Both the position numbers and the translations under genes were made by a program. Source: Hermodice carunculata (lineage: Eukaryota; Annelida; Polychaeta; Eunicida; Amphinomidae). From it: a stretch of 64,000 nucleotides of DNA. The notes under the pieces are model-generated. The model ran no database searches, was not told the origin of the DNA, and saw only the letters and a program-made list of their open reading frames with translations. The DNA lies in contig OZ026628.1 in the NCBI GenBank assembly GCA_964020975.1, forward strand, positions 57,800,022 through 57,864,021, read 5' to 3'. This document shows positions 11,518 through 26,559 of this stretch, one piece after another. Position 1 is the stretch's first letter; each line of letters begins with the position of its first letter.

Positions 11518-12883
11518 CGAAGGTGGGTTCAGAAAGTTTTGCCACCAAAGGCTGTTCTAGATTCACCTGGCATGACTGGCTTCCTTTTGTTATGCTACAA
11601 TGTAGACTACTGTCTTAGCTCCCTATCATGTAAGTTTGATGGGGATATAAAGCCTGAGTAAAATTTACCAGGCCATTTTATGCACCTATACCTACTCAGC
11701 TGTGTCATTGAGCCACAAAAGGAGTACACACGCTTCCACATTTATACGCAATGTAAATTAGATATCCCGGCAAGGCCAATTCATTTATTCTTGAAGAGCT
11801 TACAAGCTCAGGTTTATGGTGACTGTACACCATCTTTCCGCACCATTGCCTGATGGGTTTAGCAGTTTGCTGGTGGAAGGGACGAAGTTGAAGATGAGCC
11901 AAGTGCTGGGAGACCATTGACATTTATGACGGGCAGTTTGGCACAGCGAGCTGAAGCAATAATCCTGGAAGACCCAACTGTACATAACACTCAGATACTT
12001 ATCCTTACAACTTGGCATGAGCTATGAAAGTGCACATACTGGTCATTGTACATGTACAGCTTAGTCAGTCAAGAAATGTGCAAGATGGGTCCCTCATCAT
12101 GCAGTTGACATCAGAGCAGAAGGAGCCGAGGGTGTCCGCTTGTCGCAAGTGGCTTCAGAATTTTAAACCAAATGACCCAAAGAGATTTTCTGCTGTTGTC
12201 ACTTGTGACAAGTGTTGAATTTCCTTCATCACCATGAAGGATAAACGGACAAACATGGTGTAGCTGACAGAAGAGGAAGCACGTCCAGAGGTCCTGAAGA
12301 CTGTTTTTTGTTCAAGAAAGAGTATAATTATGTTTACCATTTTTTTCAATTCTTAGGGTCCCATTGCTGTCGATATAATGCCTAACAAGGCTACAATCAC
12401 TACCACATAATTCACCACCTCTGTTTTGCCAAACGTTCTGAGGCATCCAGGCAACAGGGCCAACTCAAAGATGGTCTCGAATCTTATTGCAGCGTGACAA
12501 TGCAACTTGCAAGTCCCCTGGGGCAAGTCCTCACAGCCAACATTATAGACAGACCCTACCAGGATCTGGATAAAAATGGTGCCATTTTGATACTACATCC
12601 ACCATACTCACCTGACTTGGCTCCATGCGACTTCTGGCCCTTTCCTAAGTTTGAATCCAAGATTGCTGGGAGGCCTTTTCCTTGGATGCAAGACCTGGCC
12701 AAAGCCGTCTGTTTAGAGATGAGGACCATACCTGCCTCCAGCAGTTGAGGATCAATGCAACGTTCGATGAATATACTTCAAAGGGAACTACTTTGAATGA
12801 ATGTGAATGACTTTGCTGAAATTGTAAGTATATCATGGGTAATATGGGCCAAGTGACAAAACTTTTTCATTGATCTACCGGCA
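11518..12883 (+). mobile_element. Mariner-type DNA transposon, decayed
   Basis: A 1,366-bp element flanked by TA at 11,516-11,517 and 12,884-12,885, as expected for Tc1/mariner. The termini are imperfect inverted repeats of about 28-31 bp, best matched at GAAAGTTTTGCCAC (left) and the inverse of GTGACAAAACTTTTTC (right). Between them lies a decayed transposase in the + direction. The size matches full-length mariners (about 1.3 kb), so this is a whole but dead copy rather than a MITE. Confidence 0.85.
11870..12830 (+). pseudogene. Mariner transposase remnant
   Basis: Cut-and-paste transposase in pieces. DEVEDEPSAGRPLT near 11,883 is the region after the N-terminal helix-turn-helix. Next comes CARWVPH and, in another frame, LTSEQKEPRVSACRKWL. 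KRFSAVVTCDK near 12,174-12,213 stands where relatives have VTGDE, carrying the first catalytic Asp. QRDNATCKS near 12,490 carries the second Asp. HPPYSPDLAPCDFWPF near 12,597-12,644 carries the third. The end reads EYTSKGTTLNE, like the usual EYFEGDN tail. Multiple stops and frame changes make it inactive. Confidence 0.85.
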
Positions 12884-12885
12884 TA

Positions 12886-15800
12886 TCAGGTGCAGAACTC
12901 AGTAGGCCTAGACAGCTACAGGGAAGGGTTATGGAGCTGGCCTAGGCCTGCCCTGATAATTATGTATACAGGCTTGGGCCATGCTCCATAACACTTTTAA
13001 TTTCCTTTTGTAGCAAAAATTCTATTCAAGCTCTCTTAGCATCTTAGCAGACCAACCAGTGCTTCAGTTGTCCTCACACATGGGTCAGACTCATTTATGG
13101 GTAAATGGGGGGAAAACCCTGATGTGGTCTTTCAGAGAATTGAGATGTGTGACAAATTGGGAAGCTCGGAATACTGGTGAGAGTTCTCAGCCTGGATATA
13201 TAAAGCAGCTCCCTTCATGGCTGAGAGAGGAGAATTCTGAGATCTGACAAAAGCTGTGTGACTTCAAGCCAGTGCAACTGTGAGCCATTGCCAAGGACAT
13301 TCTCTTTTATACATTGTAGATGTGGAGTGTGGACAGTGCCTTTGAGTGGACTGGTGTATTTGGTGTTTAATTTTACCAAACTGGGCCGAAACTGTACTTC
13401 TGTGGGATTTGGATCAGCACCGTGCCTTTGGGTACCACATTGGAACCAAACCATACCTCTGTGGGAGTTGGACCAGACTATTTGGCACCTACCATGGGAC
13501 TTGGAACTGTGGGACAGTACCAGTGGAGAGTCTCTCACTAGGGATTAGGATTTACCTACAGACTGTTTCACTATTGGAGTATCAGCATAGCTAAATGTAT
13601 AATTTCATTTGCCTACTTTGTACTGATTTGATTTTTGATTGATTGTTAATATATTGTTATTATGAAAGTTATCTCATTGTTTTTCTTTGTTGAGTCACAC
13701 TATACGATCTAGAATAGTCTAAAAATGGCCATTGTAACAGCCACCTTAGACTGGTCCTTGTAGTATCATGTTTTTTATTGCGATGGAACGAAATAACATT
13801 GCGTGGGAATGTAATATTTGTTGTCAGGCAACAAAACAAAAATAATATTCTCTCATGTCCTGTCCGGTATGGCCATATTAACAAATTACGTTTCATTTCT
13901 TTTTTTTTTTTTTTAACAAATACCTTTAAAGGAAAAGAGTCCAATTCAGTGCAGATTTTCAATATTGTAAATTTTTTTTCTAAAAACGAATATGGGAAAC
14001 CTCCATATAATTTTCAATGTAGCAGTCAGATGACACTAAACATCATTTGAGCATAATAACCAAATTTAGTGAAGTTGAATGTATTGACCTAAATTTAGGT
14101 AAAATCAAACACAAGTATAAGATACAGACACATATAACTGATTTTGATTCGTATTTCAATGTTAAATTTATAACAATGTATGTTTTATTAGGCATGTTAT
14201 TGATTCTATTTTCAGATTTTGTTCATGTTCTCCTATTATCGCTCGAACAACTGACAGGTAACATATCGGTTGTTCTCATTCTTGAAAAATTCAACTTCAA
14301 TAATAATTTGCATTGTGGCGTGAGATATTTAGGATAAATGGCTAAAACTTTGTTCTATTTAGATTTTTTAATTACTTCAAAGATATGAGAAATCTAGTGG
14401 TTCTCTTTTCAATTTTGAAAATTTACGCAACAGCAATTAAAGGTTGTAAATAGGTTTAAAGATAAAATATATTACGGTTGGATATATGGAATTTTGATTC
14501 TTTACATTCATCTAGATGTGGGAAATCAGACAGATTTTACGTGTGTCTTGATGCTTTATGTGCACAGTAAGAGCTTGAACCTGTCCGCTCCAGATGAAAA
14601 ATTGAAAAATGTGGTTCTTAAAGTTGCCGCCAATGGAACGCTCTCTAATGATCATACACTTGAGAGCAGGATGGCCCGGCTGTACATATGGACCAGTGGC
14701 AGTTGGAATTACACTTTTTTATGTTATGATTTGAAGATATTCAAGATTTAACGTTTGAAATATTCCCAGTATTCAATGAAGGCAATATATGATTAATGGG
14801 GCACTGTGGTGATTATTTACAATTTTTGAGTTGCTTTATTTGATAAATGTGGACCCAGAGCAGAAAATACAAACTTTTTTCCCAACTGGATAAGCAGAGA
14901 TCAAGTTTTCTTAGATATGTAAATGAGGGGTTTTAGGGGAAGGTCGCCGGGATTGGACCCCCTAACTTCATCAGCCTGCTATAGGAAAACAAAGAAACTT
15001 TTGTCACCTGGACTAACTGCTACAGCTAATCCAACGACAGCTGAGTGAAACTTTGACAAAAACAAGGAAACCTGACCAAGTACACTTACCCCACTTTTAC
15101 TATGGATGAAGCAGTGTGCATTGAAAAAAAATCAGATTTACTGAACAGAGATATTTTTCTCATTTAATGAGGTTTAATAAGGAAAGACAAATGCAGAAAT
15201 CAATACCTACAAGGTAACAGCTCCTGTGGTCGTGTATTCAATTACTGAAGCAGGCGTCAACCAAGCATACCACATTAATAAGATCAAAGAGGGTGATTAA
15301 CAGAGTTCATAAGTAATGATATGCCTTCTAATGTTGTATATCTCAGCTTGGTGCCCCCTCAAGGTTTGTATATTGCATATTGAGGGACACATCCTGGTTT
15401 GCTTATATCGTTTCCCCCCAAAAGTATTGAAGATGGATGTATCGATCCACTTATAGTATTTAGGTTTGTTCTACAGGTTTATCCGATGAAATGAAAGTGA
15501 AAGATGTGATGCTAATTGGGCATACTTCCAACTATTAAATGTTGAATATCTTCAAATTTACGGTCACATGCAGGTGTCAATAGTAGCTTCAATTCATTGA
15601 TTTGTGGTAAAGGCGCTTTAAACAAAAGGAAAATGAAAGCTGTAAAATTTTCATTTATGCTAATTGGGCACACTTGGATGTTCTTAATGCTCACGGCTTC
15701 AAACATATTAAAGATGAAGGGACCTTTTCAATGAAAAGGATTGTCATTAAGCCACATTTGATCGGTATTGAACAAAAGTTTAAATCTTTCAAAATTTTAC

Positions 15801-16350
15801 TAATTTTCGACGCACATAGACAGATTAGCTCTCAAGCAAATCTTATCCTAACTGGTTGTTCGTTCCAGTGTTGGTCTCTCCTCTGCAGTTTAAATAAGGT
15901 CACTGCAAATATGTTCTATTGTCTTGTGATCAATATGCATATATAGTTTAGTTTAAACATATTAATTTGAACTGGATCGCCCTATAGTACATCGAAATCT
16001 CACTAATCGGGGGTTCTTCAGAACATGGAGTGACACACAAAATGCATACATGTATTACAAACACACATGACAAAACAAGAACACAGTTACCAAATTACCA
16101 AAGAAGCTGATGTATCCCATACACAAAAATAAAAATAGTAAAAGTCACCAAAAATACGAAACAAATCAAGATAATTCGTTACAGGTAGAATGCATACATA
16201 TACCATGTATTCGTCTCTGCTCGCAATAATACGAACTAGCGTTAGGAAAATTCATAAAGGACACCTGCGAATAGGTTTATGTAAATAAGCGACTAACTAA
16301 ATGGAAATGACTGCTTACACATACTAGAACTAAAACATGAACGTCTTGTG
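12886..16350. other. No gene seen
   Basis: A+T-rich intergenic sequence with short open frames on both strands, none with recognisable content. The stretch 13,330-13,500 repeats similar GTGGGA and TGGACCAG words but forms no clear tandem array. About 15,510-15,720 holds two pieces starting TGCTAATTGGGCA with TTGAATATCTTCAAA, related to repeat R3. Confidence 0.5.
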
Positions 16351-16374
16351 TCAGCGATGTAGTTTTGGAAGGCA

Positions 16375-18865
<2,491 letters not shown>

Positions 18866-19495
18866 GACTGTTTACATTTTCGTCTTCTCAAAAACCGCTG
18901 CAAGGAATGTTTTGATTTTACACATGGATGTTCCCCAGGTGCACTTCTACGAAGCTAGCAAAGGAGATGATGATGCAATTTTTTTTTTTAATCATTTGAA
19001 GAACTTTCTGGCCAATTGCTTTGATATTGCACATAGGGTCACCTAAGGTGAAGTAGTTCTTATTTTGGCCATGAAGTGACGCTGCGATTTTTTCCTTTTT
19101 TTTTTATGAATATTTGTGTGTTGAGGCTATTTTCGACTTCTTCTCCAGAACGGCTAAACAGAATTGATTGAAATTATATCAAAATATAGTTGGACTTTAG
19201 ACAATGAAAGTTTGCAAAAATAATGTGGATATATTAATTTTTGACAAAGTTATAGGATATCAAACTTTACAAACTTTACAAACGTAACTGAGTACTGCCA
19301 CTGTATAAATATATGTGGCAAAACAGTGCATGTATGGCACAATTGTATTTACAATTTCGACTTCTTCTCAAATACCGATGCTCGAGTGTTACCACTGTAC
19401 ATGTAGGCCTATATAGCTATACAGACTAGAGTGCCTGCTTTGCAATATTGTAAAAGCAGATTGCAGTCAGCAGACCACAGGAGCATCATGATCCT
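18866..19495 (+). repeat. Diverged R4-type fragments
   Basis: Carries GAATGTTTTGATTTTACACA and CATGGATGTTCCCCAGGTG, matching the variant at about 6,500-6,570, followed by TTGATATTGCACATAGGGTC. Non-coding. Confidence 0.55.
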
Positions 19496-19499
19496 ATCG

Positions 19500-19502
19500 G
19501 TT

Positions 19503-19534
<32 letters not shown>

Positions 19535-19543
19535 TTTGTTTTG

Positions 19544-19574
<31 letters not shown>

Positions 19575-19616
19575 GGTTTTTTTTGTTTGTTTTTGGGTTT
19601 TTTTTTTTGGTTTTTT

Positions 19617-19648
<32 letters not shown>

Positions 19649-19653
19649 GTGGC
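19500..19653. repeat. (TTTTG)n low-complexity tract
   Basis: Imperfect repeats of TTTTG and longer T runs. Open frames rich in Phe and Cys on one strand and Lys and Thr/Gln on the other arise from this composition. Confidence 0.9.
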
Positions 19654-19778
19654 GAAACCTTAAAAAAATTTCCGAAACTGCTCACCCAATTGCTTTGATA
19701 TCACACAGGAACACTCCTAGGGACTTCTAGTTCCTAATTTTGTTCACGAGGTGGTGCAGTAGTTTTTTTCTAATTTTT

Positions 19779-20331
19779 AGCTCTGCTACCTGAGAGAGCT
19801 CTTCGTCCGTTGTTTGTTCAAATTAACATTTTCGACTTCTCCAAAACCGTCAGCCGGATTTACTTCAAACTTTGTGGGGATGTACCTTGGGTGGGTCTCT
19901 ACCAAGTTTGTTCAAATGGTCTCGCTACACTTTTTTTTTGGGGGGGGGCCAATCTTTAAAAAAAAATTGTCCGAAACTGTTCATTTTTTTTCTCTAATTT
20001 TTAGCTTTGCTTGCTGACATCGCTGTTCATCCGTCATCTGCACACAATTCACATTTTCGATTTCTTCTACAAAACCGTCAGCCAGATTCACTTCGAACTT
20101 TGTGGAGATGTGCCTTGGGTGGGTCTCCACCAAGCTTTCTAAAATGGTCACGTTCCAGTGATTTTGGAATTTTCTATGTTTTTTTTTTTTTAACAATTCT
20201 TTTCCAAAACCACTCTCACAATTGCTTTGATATCACACAGAAACACTCCTGAGGACTCCTAGTTCTTAATTTGTTCACCAGGTGTCGAGACAACTATTTT
20301 TTTCCATTTTTTCTTTTTTCCATTTTCTTTT

Positions 20332-20384
<53 letters not shown>

Positions 20385-20740
20385 GCTATATTTTACTTCT
20401 CCAGATTCGCTGAAAGTGTGGATTATGTTCCTTGTGATTGGGTTCAAACAAAGTTGTTCACCAAGTTGCACTGCTGTGGATTTCTGATTTTTAACGTTTT
20501 TTTTTTTTTTTCTCAATTCAGTTACTTATCAGCAAGTGTACCTTTCATAGTGATTACTATACAATCAATGGGCATTCTAAATCAAATTTAATGAATGTTT
20601 CTTTAATCAAATCTTACAAATACTTCTAAATGTCATATCCACTCAGCCTAAGCTCAACACAGGTCCACTCAGTTGCAACCTTGATTTTGTGAACAAGCTT
20701 TGGTCAGCTGAGGACGGTCCTGTCACGCCTCTCTCTAGTT
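19779..20740 (+). repeat. R4 repeat, nested or tandem copies
   Basis: Begins with a hairpin (AGCTCT 19,779-19,784 and AGAGCT 19,795-19,800), then TTCGTCCGTTG, CATTTTCGACTTCTCC and CTTGGGTGGGTCTC. A second head starts near 20,000 with the same landmarks. The end near 20,700 reads GTCAGCTGAGGACGGTCCTG, the R4 terminus. An interior (GT)n tract lies at about 20,336-20,380. Confidence 0.7.
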
Positions 20741-23470
20741 GGTACAGATATCTTACTTAATGTTGGGCTGTTTTAGCAAGCAGGCAAATTAGAATAAAAA
20801 AAAGGTGGCCACCCGTCCTGGCAATCATTCGCGTCGCAAAGTTAATTATTCATGTGGTGTCTCCTTCATTTCCTGTGAGGCTCTCTGGCACAGGATGACT
20901 ATTGTCAACAAAGCAAAACTGACATGTGTCTTGGTTTCTTCTTGAGAAGATTCTCTGCCTGCCTCCCCCTGCCCCCGTTCATGATGGCAGTATGCCAGTA
21001 TGTTTTGTTTTTTTTTTTTTTTTTTTTTTTTTTGATTTGTTTGGTCTCCATTTTATCCATTGACCGATGAAAGAGAATCGAAAGAAACATGGCTCTGTGC
21101 TAAATCTCTTTGACAGAAGTTATTTGGTACGCATGCCAAGATCACATGATTTCCACCTTGTTCAACATCTTTCGGGGACTCACCAGGCAGTGATTTTCAA
21201 AGAAACAGTTATTCACGGAAACTTCCCAATGACGCTACCTCACAAATTTAATCGATACAGGGAATTGTTTTCAGATAGCAAAGATTTTCCTATATTGCAC
21301 TAATGGGGACCATGCAGCGGTTGGAGTGTGCGGTCAATGGGACCAAGCTTTGATGCCGGATGTCGCCTGCATTTTGCATAGACCTGTACACAACATGGTT
21401 AATACTGTGGTATTTTTGTCTTTCTGTCCAGAACCACTTCCTAGTAGTCATTACCGTATTCCGCAGTCCGAACTCGTTACTCTCCATAAGCTAACATGTC
21501 CCTGTCTAACCTACATACATATGGAAGTACTATTGTCCATATTCCACAAGTTCCTATGTAAAATTTTGACATAGGCTGTATTAGAGCCCAAATGAATTAA
21601 AGGATCTTCAGCGGGTAACTGTTCGAACATGTTTGGGAGCCTATACCCGTACATGTCTCTCTGAGCAGCGGCTCCTTGTCTAAGCTAAATATTCAGCAAA
21701 GACAACCCACATAATAATGAATAAATATGAACGTGGCAAATGATGAATTAGTTAAATACGTGAAGCTTTGCTTATAAAGGCAGAGCTTCTTTATGAAAGA
21801 AGAATACATGTCAAACAAACCATAATTACTATATTTGTATAGTACAGATTCAGATAAGAACAATTTGACTGACCCCTGAACCAGTATGTGCCCTTTCTAG
21901 TTGGATAGCTTATCCCAGTTAAACCACCTGCCAGTATAAAACTGAAGTAGAAACAAACTGGAGCATTTTATTCAGTCCCAGTAATTGTAAAATAAACAGT
22001 TGCAGCTAGACCACCTGTACAAACCAACAGAAATCTAACAAGGACAGCAACAATGGACATCCTGCAGCAGAAACGTAAAACAAACTCCAAGATGACACCT
22101 ACTCCTCACTTTGAAAGTCTCCAAACAATTAAGCTCTGTTTCACTGCCAACCCTGGGTGAATGTTTCAACGTAATGTGTCAGGTATGTGACATTTGAGAA
22201 AATACTGTCAATTTTGAGTAATTTCTTAATATTGAGTAAATGTGCATTTTGGCATGTCAGATCAGAATGAAAGTCATTAGCATTTATGCCAAAAAACATG
22301 TTATCAAAACCATTTTCTTTAACATGATTTTAAGTACAATTAGGCAAACTTGTTACTGTCGAAGGCCGCTGCTTGCTACCGATTGTCCCAGGGGGGATTA
22401 ACCTGATATGACAGAAAACGTAAGCCTAAAATGTCTGAACATAATGATGCCAAAAGATAAAGTTAAGTAGCAAAACAGACAAGTCTAAACACTGTAAAAT
22501 TATTGTAGCCAAACTTTCTAATAAACTTTGGCAGCAAGGTTGTAGGGCAAGTCCGAAAAGAATGAAAGTCATTTGTGTTTATCTTGTTGTATGTATGACT
22601 TACAGGACAAGTAAATAAACTGTTAATGTCACAAAAGTTGCAAAAAATAACTTCTCTCCGGTTGATAAATGATGTATTCTCATGCCATGGGAACATAAAT
22701 AAACTGTTCACTTTAGCAGCTGTGGTTATATGATTTTTGTGAGCTATTTAGTCACGCGTCTAGATTTACTGTGCGAAATTTGATGTCTACATGTGCAGTT
22801 GTTTTCAATCTATTAAGTTGCAAATTACAATGTAAAGTAATGGGAATACACAACCCTAGCCCTCCAGTGACTGCAGTGCCGTCTTGTAGGCAAGGTTAGA
22901 AGCTTCTGTTCTTGTCCTTACCTATTGACATTATAGGTGTAAAAACACTAAATTCAGTATTATGATCATAAATAAAGATGGAGCATCGAAAGTTACACCA
23001 ACTTTCCATTGGGTCAGTGGTCAACTTTTGTTAAATTAACATGGCCTTGACCTATTTTATGAAGGTCAAAATACAAATCGCATTTGTCATTGGTAATTCA
23101 GAAGTACATGGTATAGATATACGTGAGCTAGGGTTAATAATTTGATACAAAATAGGCATTTAACTTGAGTATTAAAATTTTACTCAATAAATGACCTTTA
23201 ACCTACGCTCTAAAGATCACTGATGAAATAAAAGTGAAAACAAAAGTGATGGACATATTAGGGTCCTTAATTTGTCATGGAACTCGATGGTTTGTGGTGA
23301 AAATGTTGGGAGGCAAAAATGTTGAGAATCGTGATACTGGTGGCGCCACCTGTAAGCCAACACAAAATATCCGAAGATGATTTTCGATACGAGTATAATT
23401 TCTTATCATAAGAAAGAATGGAAACATGATGATTATAGATATACATGCATTACAAATGTATACAATGTGA
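20741..23470. other. No gene seen
   Basis: Intergenic sequence with a T run at about 21,007-21,033. A segment near 21,410-21,450 reads, on the - strand, like + strand sequence near 58,637 (ATGACTACTA followed by GGAAGTGGTT or AGAAGTGGTT), marking another dispersed repeat. No convincing exon. Confidence 0.45.
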
Positions 23471-23476
23471 TTATGC

Positions 23477-24790
23477 GCCCCTCCTACCGAAGGAGGGGCA
23501 TGTAGTGATTGCTTTGTCCGTGCGTCCGCGTTTTCGTGTCCAGGCTGTAATTCCTTTAAAATATAAGTTATATCATTGAAACGTAAAGACATGCATCTGT
23601 ATATTAGGGTGTGTCATGTACCAAAATTAGGTCACTAGGTCAAGTATGTGGGTCGCAGTGTCATACCGTAAAATCATGCCCGGGGCTATAACTCCTTTAC
23701 TATTTAACTTAGTTTCATGAAACTTGACATACACATATATCTTGACCTAAAGGTGAGTCATGAAACCAAAGCAGGAAACTAGTTCAGGTATCTGGGTGTC
23801 TACTAATCGTGTCCGGGCTATAAGTCACTTGTCCTTCAACTTAGATTAATGAAACTCCACACACCGGTGCACCTGGACATAAGGGAGTGCAATGTACCAA
23901 GCGTAAGTCACTAGGTCAAGTATCTGGGACACAGTGACATATTCTGGTAAAATCGTGTCCAGGCTATAATTCCTTTACTGTGTAACTTAGATTAATGAAA
24001 CTTTTACAAACAGATGCATCTATACACAAGGGTAACAGATGCATCTATACACCAGGGTATGTCATGTGCCAAAAGCAGGTCACTGGGTCAAGTATTTGGG
24101 TCACAGTGGCATATCCTTATAAAGTTGTGTCCGGGCTATTATTCCTTTACTATTTAACTTAGTGTCATAAAACTTGACACACACTTACATCTTGACTTAA
24201 AGGTATGTCATGAAATGAAACTAGGCCACTAGGTCAAGTATCTGGTCTCCGCAATTCGTATCTGGACTACAATTCGCTTGTCCTTCAACTTCGATTAACG
24301 AAACTTTTCACACAGGTGCATCTGGACATAAAAGCGTGTCATGTAGTCACTAGGTCAAGTATTTAGGTCAAAGTGACATCTTGTAACATCGTGTCTGGGC
24401 TGTAAATCCTTTACTATTTGGCTTAGTTTCGTAAAACTGAAGACACACTTATACCTTGGCCTAAAGCTGTTTCATGGAAAAGGGAAGTCACTAGGTCAAC
24501 TATTTAGGTCGGGTGGATATATTCATGTTAAACTACATTACACTTCATGCCCGGACTGTAATACTGTTGTCCTTTGACTTAGAATCATTAAACTTTGCAC
24601 ACCTGTGTTTTTGGACACAAGAGTGTGTCATGCATAAAAGTAGGTCACTTGGTCAAGTATCTGAGTCATGCTGATGGCCTGTTTCATTGACTACACTCAT
24701 TCCAAAATGAAACCTGTGATTAGCAAGGTTATAAATAAGGCGAGGGGGCATGGATCTAGCAATCTCTGATTGCCTTTTATTTTTTTTTTA
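23477..24790 (+). repeat. Dispersed repeat R1, copy 2 (perfect hairpin head, eight core units)
   Basis: A perfect 9-bp hairpin, GCCCCTCCT (23,477-23,485) and AGGAGGGGC (23,491-23,499), is followed by GTCCGTGCGTCCGCG. About eight diverged core units follow with the landmark GGTCAAGTAT near 23,636, 23,790, 23,912, 24,084, 24,231, 24,349, 24,491 and 24,650, so spacing is 118-172 bp. The end module with GATTAGCAAGGTTATAAAT matches copy 1. Non-coding. Core-unit arrays inside short elements are known from bivalve pearl elements and from Helentron-related HINEs, which is a possible affiliation. Confidence 0.8.
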
Positions 24791-24799
24791 TTTTTTTAT

Positions 24800-25066
24800 A
24801 CTACATAATCTGGGTCACCTTGATTTTCTGTCCCAAAGTGACTCACCCATTGTTGTCTTGGCACATGCAACAATGTCCATCACAGGAAATAAACAAGGAA
24901 GCTAACATGTGAAGCAAAGTGCCAACTGGTGGATAAGTCAGGCACTAAAATTACATAAGCTTTATATGTTCAGAAGCCACTTGAGGACTCACAACGTTGA
25001 AATGAAGATGTAGGTGCAATATTGCCGTGGTACCAGCAGAGCGTTAGGCCCATGGGCCTCATGTTA
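24800..25066 (+). repeat. Terminal module with AGGCCCATGGGCCT
   Basis: Shares ATAATCTGGGT, TTGTTGTCTTGGCACATGCA and a palindromic end AGGCCCATGGGCCT (25,046-25,059) with 28,757-29,044. It is shorter than that copy in its middle part. Non-coding. Confidence 0.7.
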
Positions 25067-25380
25067 GTACAAATATAGTGAGGTAGTTATTCTAAGTACC
25101 CATCTTAACGCTTTGACAATATTAGAAGATATAATATTGATCATATTTTGTTTAAAATAAATATGATAATATACTTACTTTGTTTCACCAGGATCGGAAG
25201 AATATCGTTTGGCCAATGCAAATTCCTTTCCTTAGATGTACACCTGTTAAGGACTTTAACTCTGTCAGTGCCACATTCTGGATTGACTCAAGAGCTTTCC
25301 TTGTCTGGCTTTGGGCACAAGCTGGTCCGGGCCGTTATAATCTCCCAAATTATATGCATGCTGGGACTTGAATGAAAGGT

Positions 25381-25476
25381 CTTTTCACAAGGAATATGAT
25401 TCTGGCACCTTTATAATTGAGAGCAGTTCTTTGTAAGTAGTTCGACTTTAGTCGCAGTTGGCATTCAAAGAGTAAA
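25381..25476. repeat. MITE terminus, GCAGTTGGCA family, copy 2
   Basis: CTTTTCACAAGGAATATGAT, AATTGAGAGCAG and GTCGCAGTTGGCATTCAAAG match 57,853-57,955 and the end of 4,740-4,816. Confidence 0.55.
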
Positions 25477-25639
25477 TTACGAGTATAGCGAGTCACTCGC
25501 AAGTTAATATGGTGTCTGGGGGAACAGGGTAATCAGTCCCAGACTATTTGCATAGCACTGAAGTGAGGTGGGTGGAGACCTACATGGGGACTTTGATGAA
25601 TTGTTCTAATAGTCGGAACAGAGGATCTCATGCTGTTCC

Positions 25640-26430
25640 CAGGAACACCTGATATGACACAGGGACACTCTTAGAGACTCCCAGCTCTTAATTTGTTCAC
25701 CAGGTGACACTGCAATTTCATTCTAATATTGAATATGTGGCGGGGGTTTTTTGTTTTGTTTTTGTTTTTGTTTTTTGTTTTTTTGTTTTGTGTTTTTTGT
25801 TTTTTTTGGGGGGGGGTTGTTTTGTTTTTTTTTTTGTTTTTTTAGTTTTTTCGTTTTGTTTTGTTTTCTTTTCTGTTCTTTTGTTTTTGTTTTTGTTTTT
25901 GTTTTTGATTTTTTTTTTTTGTTTTTGCTTTTGTTTTTGTTTGTTTGTTTTTTTTTTTTGGGGGGGGGTCTGCTTTTGCCTTTTTTGACTTCTCCAGCAC
26001 CGTCACTCAGATTAAGCTGAAACTTTGTGGATATTTTTCTTGCAGAATGATCAAAAAAAAGTTGTACACGAGGATAAACTGCCATGGATTCCTGATTTTT
26101 TTTAACGATTTTTTAAAAATTTAATTACCTACCGGTAAATGCACCTTTCCTATTGATTACTATGTAAGTCAATGTGCATTCTAATGCTAATCACACTTTA
26201 GACTTTTAATCCAAAACCGTCATCCAGATTGTTTTCAAACTTCGCAGCAATATACCTTGGGTGGGTCTCTACCAGCTTTGTTCAAATGGACACACTTCAT
26301 TGATTTTTGGATTTTTAAAAAAAAATTCTTTGGGTTTTTTGGGAGGGGCAAATCTTAAAAAATCGCAAGCGTATATGTACTTGTCAGCTGAGCACAGGAC
26401 TGTCACATTCCTCTCGTGTTTTATTGATAT
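25640..26430 (+). repeat. R4 repeat fragment with (GTTTTT)n expansion
   Basis: Starts mid-body (GACACAGGGACACTC, TTAATTTGTTCACCAGGTG). It is interrupted at 25,745-25,968 by imperfect GTTTTT repeats with two G runs, and resumes with CTTGGGTGGGTCTC near 26,258. It ends near 26,390-26,425 with GTCAGCTGAGCACAGGACTG. Non-coding. Confidence 0.75.
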
Positions 26431-26559
26431 TTTCATCGTCAGAATAATCCGTCAGATTGTGCTGCAAGCTGCCAGAAATGTGTTGTGTGGAAGAGTCAAA
26501 TAAAGGTGTTCATAAGGCGTTGATATTCCTTGTCGCGGATATTTAAAGATTTTTTCAGC

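Noticed and set aside
13059-13594. Overlapping frames on both strands rich in Trp, His and Cys
   Set aside because: Several frames stay open at once across repetitive GTGGGA/TGGAC words, which indicates composition rather than selection.
19431-19730. Long Phe/Cys-rich or Lys/Thr-rich frames
   Set aside because: Translation of (TTTTG)n low-complexity DNA. The same applies to 25,704-26,085, the TA-array frames, and the GA, GT and CA arrays.
23477-24790. CRISPR-like reading of the R1 tandem units
   Set aside because: Units are long, diverged and lack identical short repeats with unique spacers; the DNA is eukaryotic.
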